DNA of 64,000 bases from Coffea arabica (GCF_036785885.1 NC_092323.1:3016501-3080500), one strand, 5' to 3'. Shown: positions 47,858 to 59,954, counted from the first letter of the stretch. The notes: generated from the letters alone by a model not told the origin. Made by a program: numbers and translations.

Positions 47858-49325
47858 TGTGATTCATTTTGATCTTGAGTTTTTTGGGTTTGTTCCAGAG
47901 TAATGTACTCATTTCATTTCTCAGCTTTCTGATTAATCGTTCAATTCATTGTAACACGAGGCTTACATAGGATGGTAGTACTACTTGTGGTTGAGGCCAC
48001 TCTCATTCGATTTACTCTCTTTTTACCCTTCGGGCTTGGAGCGTCCTTTACAAAGATAAGAAATTTTGTATTGTAAGACATGAGCATTGATCTCTCCCTT
48101 GAGCTTTCCCAGCTAGAGACAGTTATTTGTGACACGAATTATATGAGCAACGTTCTCCTTGACTATTAACGTTTATTTTAGTATTATTGTTAATTCGCAC
48201 CATTACTCAAGGTGGGTTTTAGAGCGCAACGTTCCCTGCTGAACTTCTTCTCTTTTTTTTTTTTTTTTTTCTTTCCTTTCGGTTGGGTGACTGACGGGTT
48301 CTTGTGCTTCCGCACAAATGTCTCATTATTAAAATTAAGTAGGGAGTTGGACCTTCCTAATGCTGCTCTTATCACGTTGGCCTGTTCTTTTCTTTTAAAC
48401 TGGTGTTAGACTGGTTGTCTAGTTATTTTTGCGTTAACTTTTTTTTTTTCCAAAGACCCGTAGAAAGTAGAGGTCTGAGTAAAGTCCACCTTTAAAGTAT
48501 CGGTCGAATTTGGTCCTTGTATCAGATAGCATTTGGGATTTACTTGTACACTACCATTGTTTAAACCTAAGCACTGTTGAAACCAGGAAATAAATTTGGA
48601 TACTAACTGTCGGATACAGTAAAGGCCGCGAGTTTGAATTTGGTCGTTGATGATGCAAGGATTATATTGACGGATAATCTGTAAAAACCTCTATAAATGA
48701 TTTTGGCTGTTGATGTGAGGGTTGAATTGTGTTGACGAATGATTTATAAAAATAAATGTCTGCAAATGACTCGTGGTCCCGGAGCAGGTGTGCTTACCAT
48801 GGGGGAAGAAACTTGTCCACGGAGAACGGTGGAAGATGATGGTGTAGTAGGCAGTTTACACCATCAATTGACCTTCTTCTTCTTCTTTTTTTTTTTTTTT
48901 TTTTCCTTTTTAGTTTTTCGTTCGATGGGAAAATCATTTGACTTGCTCGGGGAGTGAGTACCTTCCCAACTATGAATTGATCTGTGCATTTTTATTTTAT
49001 TCTATTCTCTTATTGTTGTTCCCTATTTCTTTGGTTGGAAAATGCCCACTCCTTCGCGTAAACAGGCAAGACAGCGACACCACAGAAACGAAGAGAGGAA
49101 ACAGGCCCGAAAGTGGCAGGAAAATTTCAGTGGAAAGACCAGGCACCTCTTGCTTAAGAATCTTACGGGGTACGTAATTAATTTATCGACCTACCGAAAG
49201 TTTGTTTCTTAATTCTTATCATCGTCCATCTCTCTTAGTTATTATGATACAGTAGTATTATCAAACTTGGAAGCTCAGTTGTTGCGGACAAAGCACGTCA
49301 CGGTCACCCACCCCAAAACTAGAAA
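47858..49325. other. Intergenic between PIG-N and SAG101-like gene
   Basis: This covers the PIG-N 3' flank and the upstream region of the SAG101-like gene, with poly-T runs at 48250-48270 and 48884-48904. Short open frames have no domains. No transposon ends were recognised. Confidence 0.45.
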
Positions 49326-51991
49326 ATGAGCCAATCATGCAAGTAAGCAATGATCCTCTCCCTATCAACTTAACGTATGATTACCCGCCGGAATCCCAAT
49401 TCCAATTTGTCATCTTAACGGTTGCAGGTTTAGCAGTGGACTGGAATTGGCAAATTTGGTGGTAAACTCAGAACTGCTCCATCGTTCCTGGGATGCAATT
49501 TCTGACCTTGAAAAACGTTCCTGCACCCATGTTCCAGACCTTCCCTTATCTGTTGAATACAAAGAATGTGAACATCCAGGTATGGGTACCATCGTCGCTT
49601 TCGCTTGCCCATCCTCTGTAAATGTGCAGCAGCTTGAAAGAGTAGGTACAGACTTGGTTTCAGCAGATGAAATTGCCGGCTTCTTTTCTATGTTTGACTT
49701 CGTGCGGACCAAAGTCAACCCATCCTTCTCCGTCCACAAAGCTGCTGCATCGCTTTTTAGCTCTCATATACACTTGCTCTCCCTCCTGAAAGAGAAGGTA
49801 AATTTCTTCTTTTTATGTAAGCCGCCACATTCATGTCTTAAAAATCGCGGCTAAATTGGGTAGGATTTTGTATTGCCAGTTAAATGAAGTTGGAATTTAC
49901 CCTTCGATTTCAGTGTTGTTTTCTACTATCAGCTAACATATAGTATTTCAAATGGATAATAATCGACTCCGCCATATCGCGCGGTGGATTCAAGAAACCC
50001 TTTAGAAGAAGATTTTCTATTGTGTCGTTGGAAGTATTATATGGCTGCTAGAATCACAGTCCCGGGGATGCTGTACTTAATAAAACCACCCAAATGGATT
50101 CAAAAATCAAGAACACAAAATGTACCTCTAACTGCACTCGAGGCTTCACTTTACTTCAACCATGGTGGGTCTTTTAGGAGCATTGGCCTTTCTGCGCGTA
50201 CAACATATATGTTGTGTTTTACATTCACGAGCTTGAGCATGTCGGCCTGTAAGAGGTTAAGAAATTGGCGTGATGTATAATTAGGCTAAATCCAAGAGTG
50301 TTATTACTTGATCCCTACTGCTCAATCTCAAGACAGATCACACAATGGTCATTGATCAATCCAGCATTTGCTTTTCTTGTATCTGAAAGTGAAAGATGGT
50401 GAGAATGTCATATGGATTACCTATGGTAGTGCTTAACCTTTTTGAGTGCTGATCACTCAAACTTTCTTGTGGAAAGCAACTAATTTTGCGCTTTCTGAAT
50501 GCAGCATGGCAATTCCAGTCCACTAATCATTACAGGCCAGTCCATGGGAGGATCAATTGCATCTCTTTTTACTTTATGGCTTCTTGGCGACATTCCCACC
50601 AAGGCCACCAAACGTCCACTTTGTGTCACCTTTGGCTCGCCACTTCTAGGTGACCGCAACTTCCAGAATGCTATATCAGAACGTCCAACATGGAATTCAT
50701 GCTTTTTGCACGTAGTCTCACCTCAAGATCCTATTCCCAACACCTTTGTGTCATCCTATGGTTATCTTAGTAACAGTTCAATTTCCCAAACTGGCTACAT
50801 GCCAGTTGGTACGTTTTTGTTTTGCTCAGAAAGAGATGGAGATAGTGCTTGTTTCGAGGAACCTCGATCTGTTGTGCAACTGATGTTGGCAATGAGCTCA
50901 GAACTCGAAGAAGAGCAACGCCAGAAAAGGAATCTTCAAAATGTAGATTACGGGCTCATTTTGGAGCGTCTAAAACACTATAATCCAGTACGCAAGGAAT
51001 ATTCACCTCTTCATCAATCAAATATAAACCCTCTTGAAGCAGAAACTATGATACAGTTGGCAGCTATTGGAGTCAAGAGATTACAGGTAAGTTACTTTAC
51101 CATAATACGTGATGAAAGTCATTTTTTCTTTAAAGGATATTGATCTCAACAAGACAGCAGGGAAACCAGGGCAACCATATGACTACCTCTCTGATAGCAA
51201 ATGTAGCAAGCTGGACGGAAGATTATCTAACACAGAGGAGGAATATCTTTGATCCTACAAAGAAACTGAATGACATAAAAATAGATATGACTTATCTGGA
51301 ATGGTACAAGAAGGTGTCGATTGAGCAGGGAGGATACTATGATAGTTACAAACTTTGGCGCTGGAAAAGTAGGGATGAAATCAAAAGCAGACATGAAATC
51401 ATGAAGCGCAAGAGAATTCTCACTCGATACTGGAGAGGCATAGTCGATGAAGCAGAGCAAATGCCTCAAAAAGAAGGTTGGGCTTTTCGGACTCGTGGGC
51501 TTTATGCAGGAACCAATTACCGAAGAATGGTTGAACCACTTGACATAGCTGAGTACTACGGTGAGGGAAAGAAAGATTATCTAACTCAAGGAAGACCCAA
51601 ACATTACAGGTTGTTGGAACAATGGTTGAACGAGGACAAGCAGCCTGGGACTGGGAATAGAAACTCAAGGAGCAAGGCTTGTAGTCTCACAGAGGATTCT
51701 TGCTTTTGGGCTCATGTGGAGGAGGCTACTCTATGTTGCAATGCATTGAAGGATGGCCAAAGCAGCCTAAAAGACAGAGAAACATCAAGGAAAAGGCTCG
51801 TTGAATTTGAGCAATATGCCATGGATTTGATAAATAACTATTCGGTGTCTGTTGAGGTTTTCCTGGAGCAGAGCAGCTTCATGCAATGGTGGAATGGGTA
51901 TTCTGAACTCATCGACCTCATAGGAGGATTTTTATGTCAGTCTCCCTTGAGGGATTTCATGAAGAACAAGCGCTATAGAAATTATGCTTAG
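49326..51991 (+). CDS. SAG101: SAG101-like lipase-fold immune regulator (EDS1/PAD4/SAG101 family)
   Basis: This is a 600-residue member of the EDS1 family. SAG101 pairs with EDS1 to signal from TIR-type immune receptors and was first described as a senescence-linked acyl hydrolase. Exons are 49326-49342, 49428-49797, 50505-51086 and 51158-51991, with consistent phases. The tiny first exon (MSQSC + AA) is chosen because its donor restores FSSGLELANLVVNSELLHRSW, the typical N-terminus. The alpha/beta-hydrolase domain has the elbow TGQSMGGSIAS (Ser142), then FGSPLLGD. The C-terminal EP domain includes YLEWYKK and GGYYDSYK and continues to the end. The last acceptor is a CAGCAG repeat, so one Gln may be optional. 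The GxSxG serine is kept here, whereas Arabidopsis SAG101 is reported to lack the complete triad. Confidence 0.92.
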
Positions 51992-54124
51992 GGAGTCGGA
52001 AAATAATAATGATGTGTAAAAATTGCTTGGGTCATTTTTCAATACAATAATAGAAAGGTAACAGCAGCCACCATCTCAGGAAAGGAGACACGAGATTCCA
52101 AAATGGAAATGTGGACCAGTTTTTAGTTGTAGCATCCAATGCCTGCATGGATTTGAACCCCATCCATCACCCCTTTCAATGGAGAAACCCCCAAAAAAAA
52201 AAAAAAGAATTAACTAATGACCTAAGCACTTTTTTTTCCTTTTTTTTTTTAAAAAAAAAAAATAAGAACGGTTGGAGAAGTAGTTGTTCCTTGAATGGTA
52301 ATTGGCAAGTTCAATTATATTGGAGACCGCAAATTAGACTAAAATCTTGCAAATCGAAATTATGCACTTTGGTGACGGATTAAAATCTTTCATGCATTAA
52401 TAGGTGTGATAAATTTTAGCACAAGCAAATTCAAATGCATGATGTATGATTTCTGTTTGAATTCGGAATTGTCTTTTTGTATGTTCATAATGCATCAATA
52501 CCTATTACTAATATTTTTTTAAAAAAAATAATTACACACTATAACGTAAAGAATAATAATAATTACACACTACAGTAACTCTTAACGTAATTAACAAGTA
52601 AGTGCTCAGAGAATTTGTTAACTTTTTTTTACCGTTACAGTAGTATTGTCCCATGAACTGATAAATAGCTGGCACCCACTGGTTCTCTCCCGGTAATCAA
52701 GGTCCATAGCTGGCCTGCTATAATTGGTGAACGACGCGCCGCGATACCACATACAAACTACACAAGGCGAGTTACTTAAGGCCGATCCATATAAAAGACA
52801 TAATTTGGAAAGAATACCGTGCGGACCCACAAGGCTGGCTGGATCGTGAAATACACGAAACGAAAACACCCTCCTGTTCCGGAGATTCTATTGGCCCCAA
52901 ACCCGGTATTGAAGATTTGACTAAATGCATAAAGACTTGTTTTTCACCAGATTAGACTTACATAATCATCATTTAATGTATTGTCTGGTCATGGTGCTGC
53001 ACTTTCACCATGTCCTACTGTAACAAATTTTGAAACATTAATGCCCTAACATTCTCCATCTCCATCCCAATCCTCTAGCTTTGAATTCACAGCTGTAATT
53101 TAAACCCTACACCCCACCCCAAAGACAAACAAAAAAAGCCACCAATCATGAATTACAGCCCAAACGAATCACGGCGCAATTGCGTGATTGTTCAATTATG
53201 CAAAGCAGCTGATGGTAGCTCCATCTTTAACTATGCAGATGCTGGCACATCCCATCGTATGAGTTGTCCGCTTAAAGCCATGAAACCAGAAAGATGGAAG
53301 AATATCTTATCTATGGAAAAAATACGTAGGTATTAGTCGGATCACGACGGGCCTCCTCTGTCGAGGATAAAATGAAGGCTTCTCTTTAATTTTTTTCTTC
53401 TTTTTTTCCCACACCAAAGTCTTACCCATTTGCATCTTCCTCTTTTTTCTTTTTTTTTTTCCTGGGTAAGAATATGCATCTTCCTTAAATCTATTTATTT
53501 TATAATTCTATTTATTTTCACTTGAGGCAAACTGATTCGAATTGAAACTTGGTGAGGCCCCTTATTAGTAGCCTTCCGCGAACTTTTACTGGCAAACAGT
53601 GATGAAGGTCGTCCACGACCGCCGTCCGTCAGGTCTTAAAGTTATTTTCTATCAAAAAATTTTTACGTTTTTATGAATATATTTTTTAATTATTTTTTTA
53701 TCTTATATATATTTATATATATATTAAATTGTTATAATATATTTTCTCCAAAAAACTTTAGAAAATTATAATCTAAACAAGAGCTTGGAATATTAACGTA
53801 GAAATCCACAAACAAAAAAATTGGGAAGAAAAGAAGAAAACAAGAGCATGCGATGCGTGATCCAGGATTCCAGATGCAACACCACCGACGGGACAACCGT
53901 GCAAACTGCAAAGTGCAAACTCTGCACTGGTGGACCCCTCCACCCCATTGCTGGCCCCCGTGATTAATGCTTAAACCATTTGCCGCGTGTTCCCAAGTCT
54001 CCCTTCATTAGCCCCCACAACCCAAAACCTAATACTTCTTCCCCTGCGTCTCCCTCTCCCAACCGGATCCGGGGGATCACGGACAAGGAATTAATTTTGT
54101 TTAACAACGATAGTATTTATATAA
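51992..54124. other. Intergenic
   Basis: This is the 3'UTR of the SAG101-like gene and AT-rich DNA with poly-A/poly-T runs (52193-52206, 52241-52261). A 62-codon frame at 53148-53336 starts with ATG but has no domain or supporting structure. 53640-53790 is very AT-rich and ends TCTAAACAAGAGCTTGG, possibly a decayed relative of the CTTGTTTGG MITEs. Confidence 0.45.
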
Positions 54125-55106
54125 GGGTTAATCACATTTTATCCCTTTAAAAAATACCTCATTTCTCAGTTTACCTCCTAACCTTTAATTTTGCTTACTT
54201 AACCCCCTTTAGGACAAAATTGCCCTTGCATTATTTTGACTTTTCATTTACCTTATTTTCCTTTCTTTTATTTCTTTTTCTCTTTCTTCTTTATTTAATT
54301 TTTCCTCTTTCCCACAAAAATTTCACCTTAATGATTGAAATTAAAAGAGAGGAATTGCAGAGATCTATCTTCTCCTTAAATGATTAAAAAAATATTCAAA
54401 TTACTTCCCTAAAATACAATTTTTTTTAGCCTTTCAATTCTTTTAATTTTGGATTTCCTCTTTCCTTTCTAGTTTCTCATTTTATTCTCAAGAAAATATC
54501 ATAAGATGAAATTGTTTTTCTTTCTTTTATTTATTTTTCTCTTTCTTCTCTCTTTCATCCTTCCCAATAGAAATTCCATTTCAACGAAAATTTTTGTTTT
54601 GAGTTTGTAATTGCATATTTCTGGGTGAAGGTTTAAAAGGTATCAAAAACTAATTTTAATTTTTTGTATGATGCCACGTGTCACAAATTTCAATTGATGA
54701 TTATTAATCAGATCACAATTTCATCTTAAGATATTTTCTTGGGAATAAAATGATAAACTAGAAAGGAAAGAGGAAAACCCAAAATTAAAAGAATTGAAAA
54801 CCTAAAATAATTGTATTTTAGAAAAGTGATTTGAATATTTTTTTAATCATTTAAAGAGAAGATAGATCTTTGCAATTCCTCTTTTTTAATTTCAATCATT
54901 AAGGTGAAAATTTTTGTGGAAAAGAGGAAGAATTAAATAAAGAAGAACGAGAAAAAGAAATAAAAGAAAGGAAAATAAGGTAAATAAAAAGTCAAAATAA
55001 TGCAAGGGCAATTTTGTTCTAAAGGGGGTTAAGTGAGCAAAATTAAAGATTATGAGGTAAACTGAGAAATGGGGTATTCTTTAAGGGGAAAAAATGTGAT
55101 TAACCC
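54125..55106. mobile_element. Near-palindromic Mutator-like MITE (982 bp)
   Basis: The ends GGGTTAATCACATTTT and AAAATGTGATTAACCC are exact inverse complements, and the pairing extends through about 390-bp arms (54125 to about 54515 with about 54715 to 55106), leaving a loop of about 200 bp. A perfect 9-bp duplication TTTATATAA lies at 54116-54124 and 55107-55115. No coding capacity. The closely matching arms suggest a fairly recent or strand-corrected copy. Confidence 0.92.
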
Positions 55107-55115
55107 TTTATATAA

Positions 55116-55953
55116 TCTACTTTATCCTATCATTATAGAGGGGGAGGGGGACCTAACTTATGGAAGGAAGTCACTGAAGTGGCAAGTCATAAATAGTAAT
55201 CGATAGTAGGAAACGTTTAAATTCTTGGCCTTTCACCCACAGTCAAGAAGTTTTAGTAATAACTAACGGACCAATTGGCTATTTAATGACGCAACCAAGA
55301 CTTAATGATGTGATGCTTTTTAAATTTTTGTAATAATACCTTTATATGAAATATTTGTAAAACTTTATATCGGACGTATAATTATTATGCATGAAATTCA
55401 TATAAATAATATTAATAAAATATTACATTCTTGTTATAAGCATGTACAAATAGTTAAAAAACAGTTATAACTTATTTTAGAAAATGTTACACTATTCTAG
55501 CATTATTGACAATCGTCACTGCCCTGCATCTCTTGCAAGAGTAAAGCAGTAAACAAACTTTTTTTCCCCTTTTTTTTAACCTAATCTAATTAGATTTACC
55601 CTTCTCCGTTACTAATTAAGGTGACAAAGTCCTCATAAGTACTACAAGAGTAAAGAAGTTCTCAGCTTTTTTTTTTTTTTTTGGTTCCTTTCTTTTAATC
55701 TCATCTCTAAATTCAGAGGCGGCATTATTGGTTTCCCTCTCCACCATCTAATCCCCACTAAGTGATACTAGTCGCGTAGTCCAGAGGAGGGAGAACAGAA
55801 AGATACAGCCAGCAACTTCATTCTCTCTCTCTCTCTCTCACTCACTCTGAGTCTTTCTGACAGAAGAAGATTTCCTCCTCCTCCACCCCCACCCCCACCC
55901 CGGCGCATCCCCAAACAAAACCCCCAAATTGGTTGCAGCGGTAGCGCATAGCA
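55116..55953 (+). promoter_or_regulatory. Upstream region of the class III peroxidase gene
   Basis: AT-rich promoter DNA, then a pyrimidine tract (CT)n at about 55824-55840 and CCTCCTCC/CACCCC repeats to 55900, consistent with a CT-rich plant leader just before the ATG. No clear TATA box. Confidence 0.45.
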
Positions 55954-56973
55954 ATGGCTTTAACAGCTGCTGCTTTACCATTCTTTGTTTTGGTGTCTTC
56001 AATATGCATTGATGTTTCCTCAGCCTCCCAATCCCATTACCGGCAAATTCGGCCCCCGCAGCTCACCACCAACTATTATCAGAAAAGCTGCCCCAGATTT
56101 GAGCAGATCATACAAGACACCACCACTAACAAGCAGATCAGCTCCCCCACCACCGCCGCCGCCACCCTCCGCCTCTTCTTCCACGACGCCCTCCTCCAAG
56201 GCTGCGACGCCTCCGTCCTCATCTCCTCCACTCCCTTCAACAAGGCAGAACGCGACGCCGACATTAACCTCTCCCTCCCTGGCGACGGCTTCGACGTCGT
56301 CGTCCGCGCCAAGACCGCCCTCGAGCTCGCCTGCCCCGGCGTCGTCTCCTGCGCCGACATCTTGGCCGTCGCCACCCGCAACCTGGTCACCATGGCCGGC
56401 GGCCCTTACTACCCGGTTAGACTCGGCCGCCGGGACGGTTTAGTCTCCAAAGCATCCGCCGTCCAAGGAAATCTTCCCCTCCCCACAATGTCCCTGACTG
56501 AAATCATCAAAATATTCGGGTCCAGGGGCTTTTCGGTCCAAGAAATGGTGGCGCTCTCCGGCGCTCACACCATAGGATTCTCGCATTGCAAGGAATTCAG
56601 CTCAAACATCTACAACTACAGCAGGGCCTTAGAGTCGGATCCCTCCTACAACCCGAGGTTCGCGGCGGCATTGAGAAATGCTTGTGCGGATTACAAGAAG
56701 AATCCGACGTTGTCGGTGTTCAACGACGTAATGAGCCCGAACAAGTTCGACAATAAGTACTTCCAGAACTTGCCGGAGGGGCTGGGGGTTTTGTCGTCGG
56801 ACCGAAGCTTGCACTCGGATGAGAGGACGAGGCCGTACGTGGAGCTGTACGCTAAGGATCAGGATGCATTCTTCAAGGCATTTGGTCTGGCAATGCAGAA
56901 GCTGAGCGAGTATGGTGTGAAGACTGGAGGGGAAGGTGAGATTAGACGAAGGTGCGATGCTTTCAACAACTGA
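55954..56973 (+). CDS. Class III peroxidase (PRX41/PRX63-type), intronless
   Basis: This is a secreted heme peroxidase of 339 residues that oxidises phenolics with H2O2 in the wall. A signal peptide (residues 1-25, ALPFFVLVSSICIDVSSASQ) precedes the fold. Distal residues are Arg73 and His77 in LRLFFHD, and the proximal His is in ALSGAHTIGFSHC. The intronless structure and phrases such as NKAERDADINLSLPGDGF match the Arabidopsis PRX41/63 group. Seven of the eight family cysteines are present. The one after His-Asp is alanine (HDALLQGCDAS; codon GCC at 56188-56190), so its partner Cys84 has no mate for the short disulfide next to the distal calcium loop. The gene is GC-rich in its first half compared with its surroundings. 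Catalytic residues otherwise look intact. Confidence 0.95.
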   Translation: MALTAAALPFFVLVSSICIDVSSASQSHYRQIRPPQLTTNYYQKSCPRFEQIIQDTTTNKQISSPTTAAATLRLFFHDALLQGCDASVLISSTPFNKAERDADINLSLPGDGFDVVVRAKTALELACPGVVSCADILAVATRNLVTMAGGPYYPVRLGRRDGLVSKASAVQGNLPLPTMSLTEIIKIFGSRGFSVQEMVALSGAHTIGFSHCKEFSSNIYNYSRALESDPSYNPRFAAALRNACADYKKNPTLSVFNDVMSPNKFDNKYFQNLPEGLGVLSSDRSLHSDERTRPYVELYAKDQDAFFKAFGLAMQKLSEYGVKTGGEGEIRRRCDAFNN

Positions 56974-57454
56974 TCGAGTGCAATACTGTGAAAAATTCAG
57001 GGAGGGACTGTACGTTTAAATATTTTGGTTGATCTCAGCTCTTCTTTCGTTCTTTCTTTGTTTGCTTACCTTACCATTTTTTTGTATTTTTCAATTGAGA
57101 GAATTTATTTATGCATACACAAAATATTTACTACTAGTATTTAAAATGAAATTAAAAAAAAAAATTCCTGTAATAGCACTAGTCGTCCTAGTCATTCATA
57201 AGCCAAGTGCAAATAAATCACCATTAAGATTAGTGTTAGTACTATAATACAGATGCATATAATAATAATAATTCCTTGCTTTTAGCTCCATACTTCCTTA
57301 CTTTGCTATGGACATAATAATAAATCTGCTCCGTCCCTCCCTTTAGCCTCCAAACCAAGTACAGTACGCTTTGAATATCAGTAAAATGTTAAGAACCCAA
57401 ATTAGTAGTACTATTCTGTTTATGGGATTCGCAGCAGAGCAGACAGATAGGTAG

Positions 57455-57495
<41 letters not shown>

Positions 57496-58391
57496 CTCTA
57501 CATGTTGTTGTGTTGAAAATAAAATTGGGACCTGATTATTATCATTATTTAAAGAATCCTATGTTGGGAAGGGGGGGCAACTTCAGTTCTCTGTCAACTA
57601 GGGAGCGTGTATTGAAGCTGGAATTCTTGGTTCTAGGAATGGGAGCAATTACAAAGATCTGCTCCATCTTAAAAATGCTTCCCTTTAATTGAAGCTGGTT
57701 TCCTACCGGAAAGCCAGTGGTGAAGAGACTTTGTCCAGGGTGTGGTACTAAGACTTCTTCGACTGCTCCATCCAAGAAATTTGCAACTGCAGCTACCGAT
57801 TTTGACATGAACCCTGCCTATCAAAGAGCCCAATTGCCTTGTTAGTCTGGAATGTGACATCCATGGTTCGGAAAACAAAAATCGTAAAAAGTTTGCATTA
57901 GCAATCATCATCATATGCTGCACGCAAAAGAGATCCAACAATTGGGCGGCGGTGAGGTGAGGTGAGGTAAAAATCTTTGAAGAAGCCAATAATGAACTAT
58001 GAAACCAAACTTTACTTAATTTTAACAGTACTAGTATCATCAACCATTTCTGGGAGGCGCCATTGATGACCAAATCCTTTAACCACTCTTCCGAAAAGAA
58101 AACTCCAACAACTGATTTATTATTCACAAGCAAATAATTACTAATTTATTAGCACCACTCTTCCACTACCAGAAATTAGATTTAAGGAAAAATAGAACCG
58201 GAGAACGCTCGCACGCGTAATTACACTTTCATTCCCTCCCCCCCCCCCCCAATGGTTTGGTTTAGTTCTTTAAGGGGAAAAAAAAAAAAACACTTTACCA
58301 AGAAAGTCATCCACCACCATGGCATGGCATGGGTTGCTAGGAGAATCGGACTGTTCACAGCACTGCAACCGCCGCAGAAGAACCGGACCCG
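56974..58391. other. Intergenic
   Basis: This is the 3' flank of the peroxidase gene, a (GATT)n microsatellite (57461-57494), and DNA downstream of the convergent U-box gene. Minus-strand open frames at 57545-57808 (ATG start, 87 codons) and 57669-58133 (154 codons, no ATG start) overlap in different frames and show no domain I know. I do not call them genes, though an unrecognised exon cannot be excluded. Confidence 0.45.
57461..57494. repeat. (GATT)n microsatellite
   Basis: About eight perfect GATT units in tandem. Probably length-polymorphic. Confidence 0.95.
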
Positions 58392-59954
58392 TCACCGGAT
58401 TGATGCTCTACCCCTGCCCGAACTCGCATCCTCCTCGTCAGATTTCAGCAACTCCTCCCAATCCACTGCCTCTTCCTCCTCATCCTTTTGTTTCAGAACC
58501 TCCAAAATCCTCCTCACCTTCTCCTTTGACCGCTCGCTTCCCATCTCCTCCAACTTCTTCAACACTTCCTCTGCGTTGGCCTCCTTCGCCAATCCCTTAA
58601 ACCTTAACCCCCCGTGACTCAACCCATACAGTGCCCCCACGCAGCTCTCTCGAGTCGAATCCCAGTCAAAATTCTCCCTCTCGAGCATCTCCATAAAATA
58701 TCCCACTGCCCCACCGTCCAGCATCGCCCCCCGCCCTTCCGCGCTGGCAGCTAAATTGCCCAGCACCAAGAGGATCCGACCCGTCATGTGGCCCGACCTT
58801 GCCATGCCCAGCAAGACTTGCACTGATCCCATTTTCACCATTTTAACCCGATTGCTCTGGACCAAAGAAAGATGATAAAGTGCCAAAGCCGAGTCATGGC
58901 GAGTCCGCTCGGAGTCGGACCGGAGCGCGTGTAGAAGCGGAGGCAGCCCGCCTAACACCCCAATTGCGGTCTTGTTCTGATCATCAAGCGCCAAACTGAA
59001 GAGGGCACCGGCAGCGTGGTCCTGCGACTCGGGGAATCCACCCCTCAGAACATCAATCACGGGGGGGACGATCCCTGACCTCACGATCTTGACCTTGTTT
59101 CGATTCTCTAGGGACAGGTTCACCACAACGGCGACTGAGTTCACCTGAACAGAAGCGTATTTGGAGGTGATCAGAGGCCGGAGAGCCGAGAGTAGACGAG
59201 CCGTGCAGAGATTCACCCGGGATTCCTCCTGGGTCCGGGTTAGTTTCCGGAGGGAAAGCAGAGCCTCCTCTTGCTCGAACACTTGAGAGCTCCTGAGCTT
59301 GGTCGCGAACTCGTCTTCTTCGAGGGAGCTAGGGTGATTCGAGGACTCGATATCTGAGGAGGACGAAGAGGAGCAGCAACAAGAGGGGCGGGTGGTGAAA
59401 GGCAGAGGAGTGGTGGGCCCGCTGATGACAGCGGCGGCCGTCACGGATTCCTCGGAGCTGGTGGAAACTTGACTAGGCGTCCGAGTCGGCTCGGTTTCTT
59501 GGGAGGAGAACACTGATAATTGATGATTAGGCTTCTGCTGGGAACGGGAAGCGAGCAATAAGGTGCGAACGAGGTTATGAGCGGAGCAGAAATCGAGGGG
59601 TTTGGGAGGAAGGGTAAAGAGGGTAGAATGGCACCAGCTGAGGATAGCGGACTTGAGGGCGAGGTTAGGGATGAGGGTGGAGAAATCGGGAACGGAGCCG
59701 TCGGGGAGGGTGGGCCTGAAGTTGAGGGACTTGCAGGCATCGATGCAGTTGCGCTCGAAGGAGTGGCCGGAGGAGACAATAACTGGGTCGACCATGAGGG
59801 AGCCGGAGATGGGGCAGACGAATTCCGGAGGAGGTTGGATTTTTTGCTTTGGGGATTTCTCGAAGTGGATTTTCCACTTGGGCAGCTGCTTCTGCTTGGC
59901 GCCACTGCCCATCTCCCTTTTTCTTTGTTGTTTTGATCCTGAAAAGGTTTTCAT
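58392..59954 (-). CDS. Plant U-box E3 ubiquitin ligase with ARM repeats (PUB38/40-like), intronless
   Basis: This is a 520-residue protein predicted to transfer ubiquitin from E2 enzymes to substrates bound by its ARM repeats. The U-box spans about residues 40-110: PPPEFVCPISGSLMVDPVIV, SSGHSFERNCI, then FSTLIPNLALKSAI. A Ser/Thr-rich linker follows, with a CCCSSSSSSD run. Armadillo repeats run from about residue 215 to 480 (VNSVAVVVNLSLENRNKV, AAGALFSLALDDQNK, ALALYHLSLVQSN, LLVLGNLAAS). The acidic C-terminal tail is KQKDEEEEAVDWEELL. The order, length and single exon resemble Arabidopsis PUB38-PUB41. Two ATGs compete: 59954 (MKTFSGSKQQ) and a later one (MGSGAKQKQLP) 14 codons in. The gene is GC-rich. 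Its target is unknown. Confidence 0.93.
   Translation of the reverse strand: MKTFSGSKQQRKREMGSGAKQKQLPKWKIHFEKSPKQKIQPPPEFVCPISGSLMVDPVIVSSGHSFERNCIDACKSLNFRPTLPDGSVPDFSTLIPNLALKSAILSWCHSTLFTLPPKPLDFCSAHNLVRTLLLASRSQQKPNHQLSVFSSQETEPTRTPSQVSTSSEESVTAAAVISGPTTPLPFTTRPSCCCSSSSSSDIESSNHPSSLEEDEFATKLRSSQVFEQEEALLSLRKLTRTQEESRVNLCTARLLSALRPLITSKYASVQVNSVAVVVNLSLENRNKVKIVRSGIVPPVIDVLRGGFPESQDHAAGALFSLALDDQNKTAIGVLGGLPPLLHALRSDSERTRHDSALALYHLSLVQSNRVKMVKMGSVQVLLGMARSGHMTGRILLVLGNLAASAEGRGAMLDGGAVGYFMEMLERENFDWDSTRESCVGALYGLSHGGLRFKGLAKEANAEEVLKKLEEMGSERSKEKVRRILEVLKQKDEEEEAVDWEELLKSDEEDASSGRGRASIR

Noticed and set aside
49984-50280. Open frame in intron 2 of the SAG101-like gene
   Set aside because: No similarity to the family at this position; flanking exons join in phase without it.
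55985-56443. Pro/Ser-rich open frame in the second frame of the peroxidase gene, and antisense frames of the peroxidase and U-box genes
   Set aside because: These are shadows of GC-rich coding sequence; the true frames have full family motifs.
57545-58133. Overlapping minus-strand open frames of 87 and 154 codons
   Set aside because: They overlap in different frames, only the shorter has an ATG, and neither shows a known motif or exon structure.
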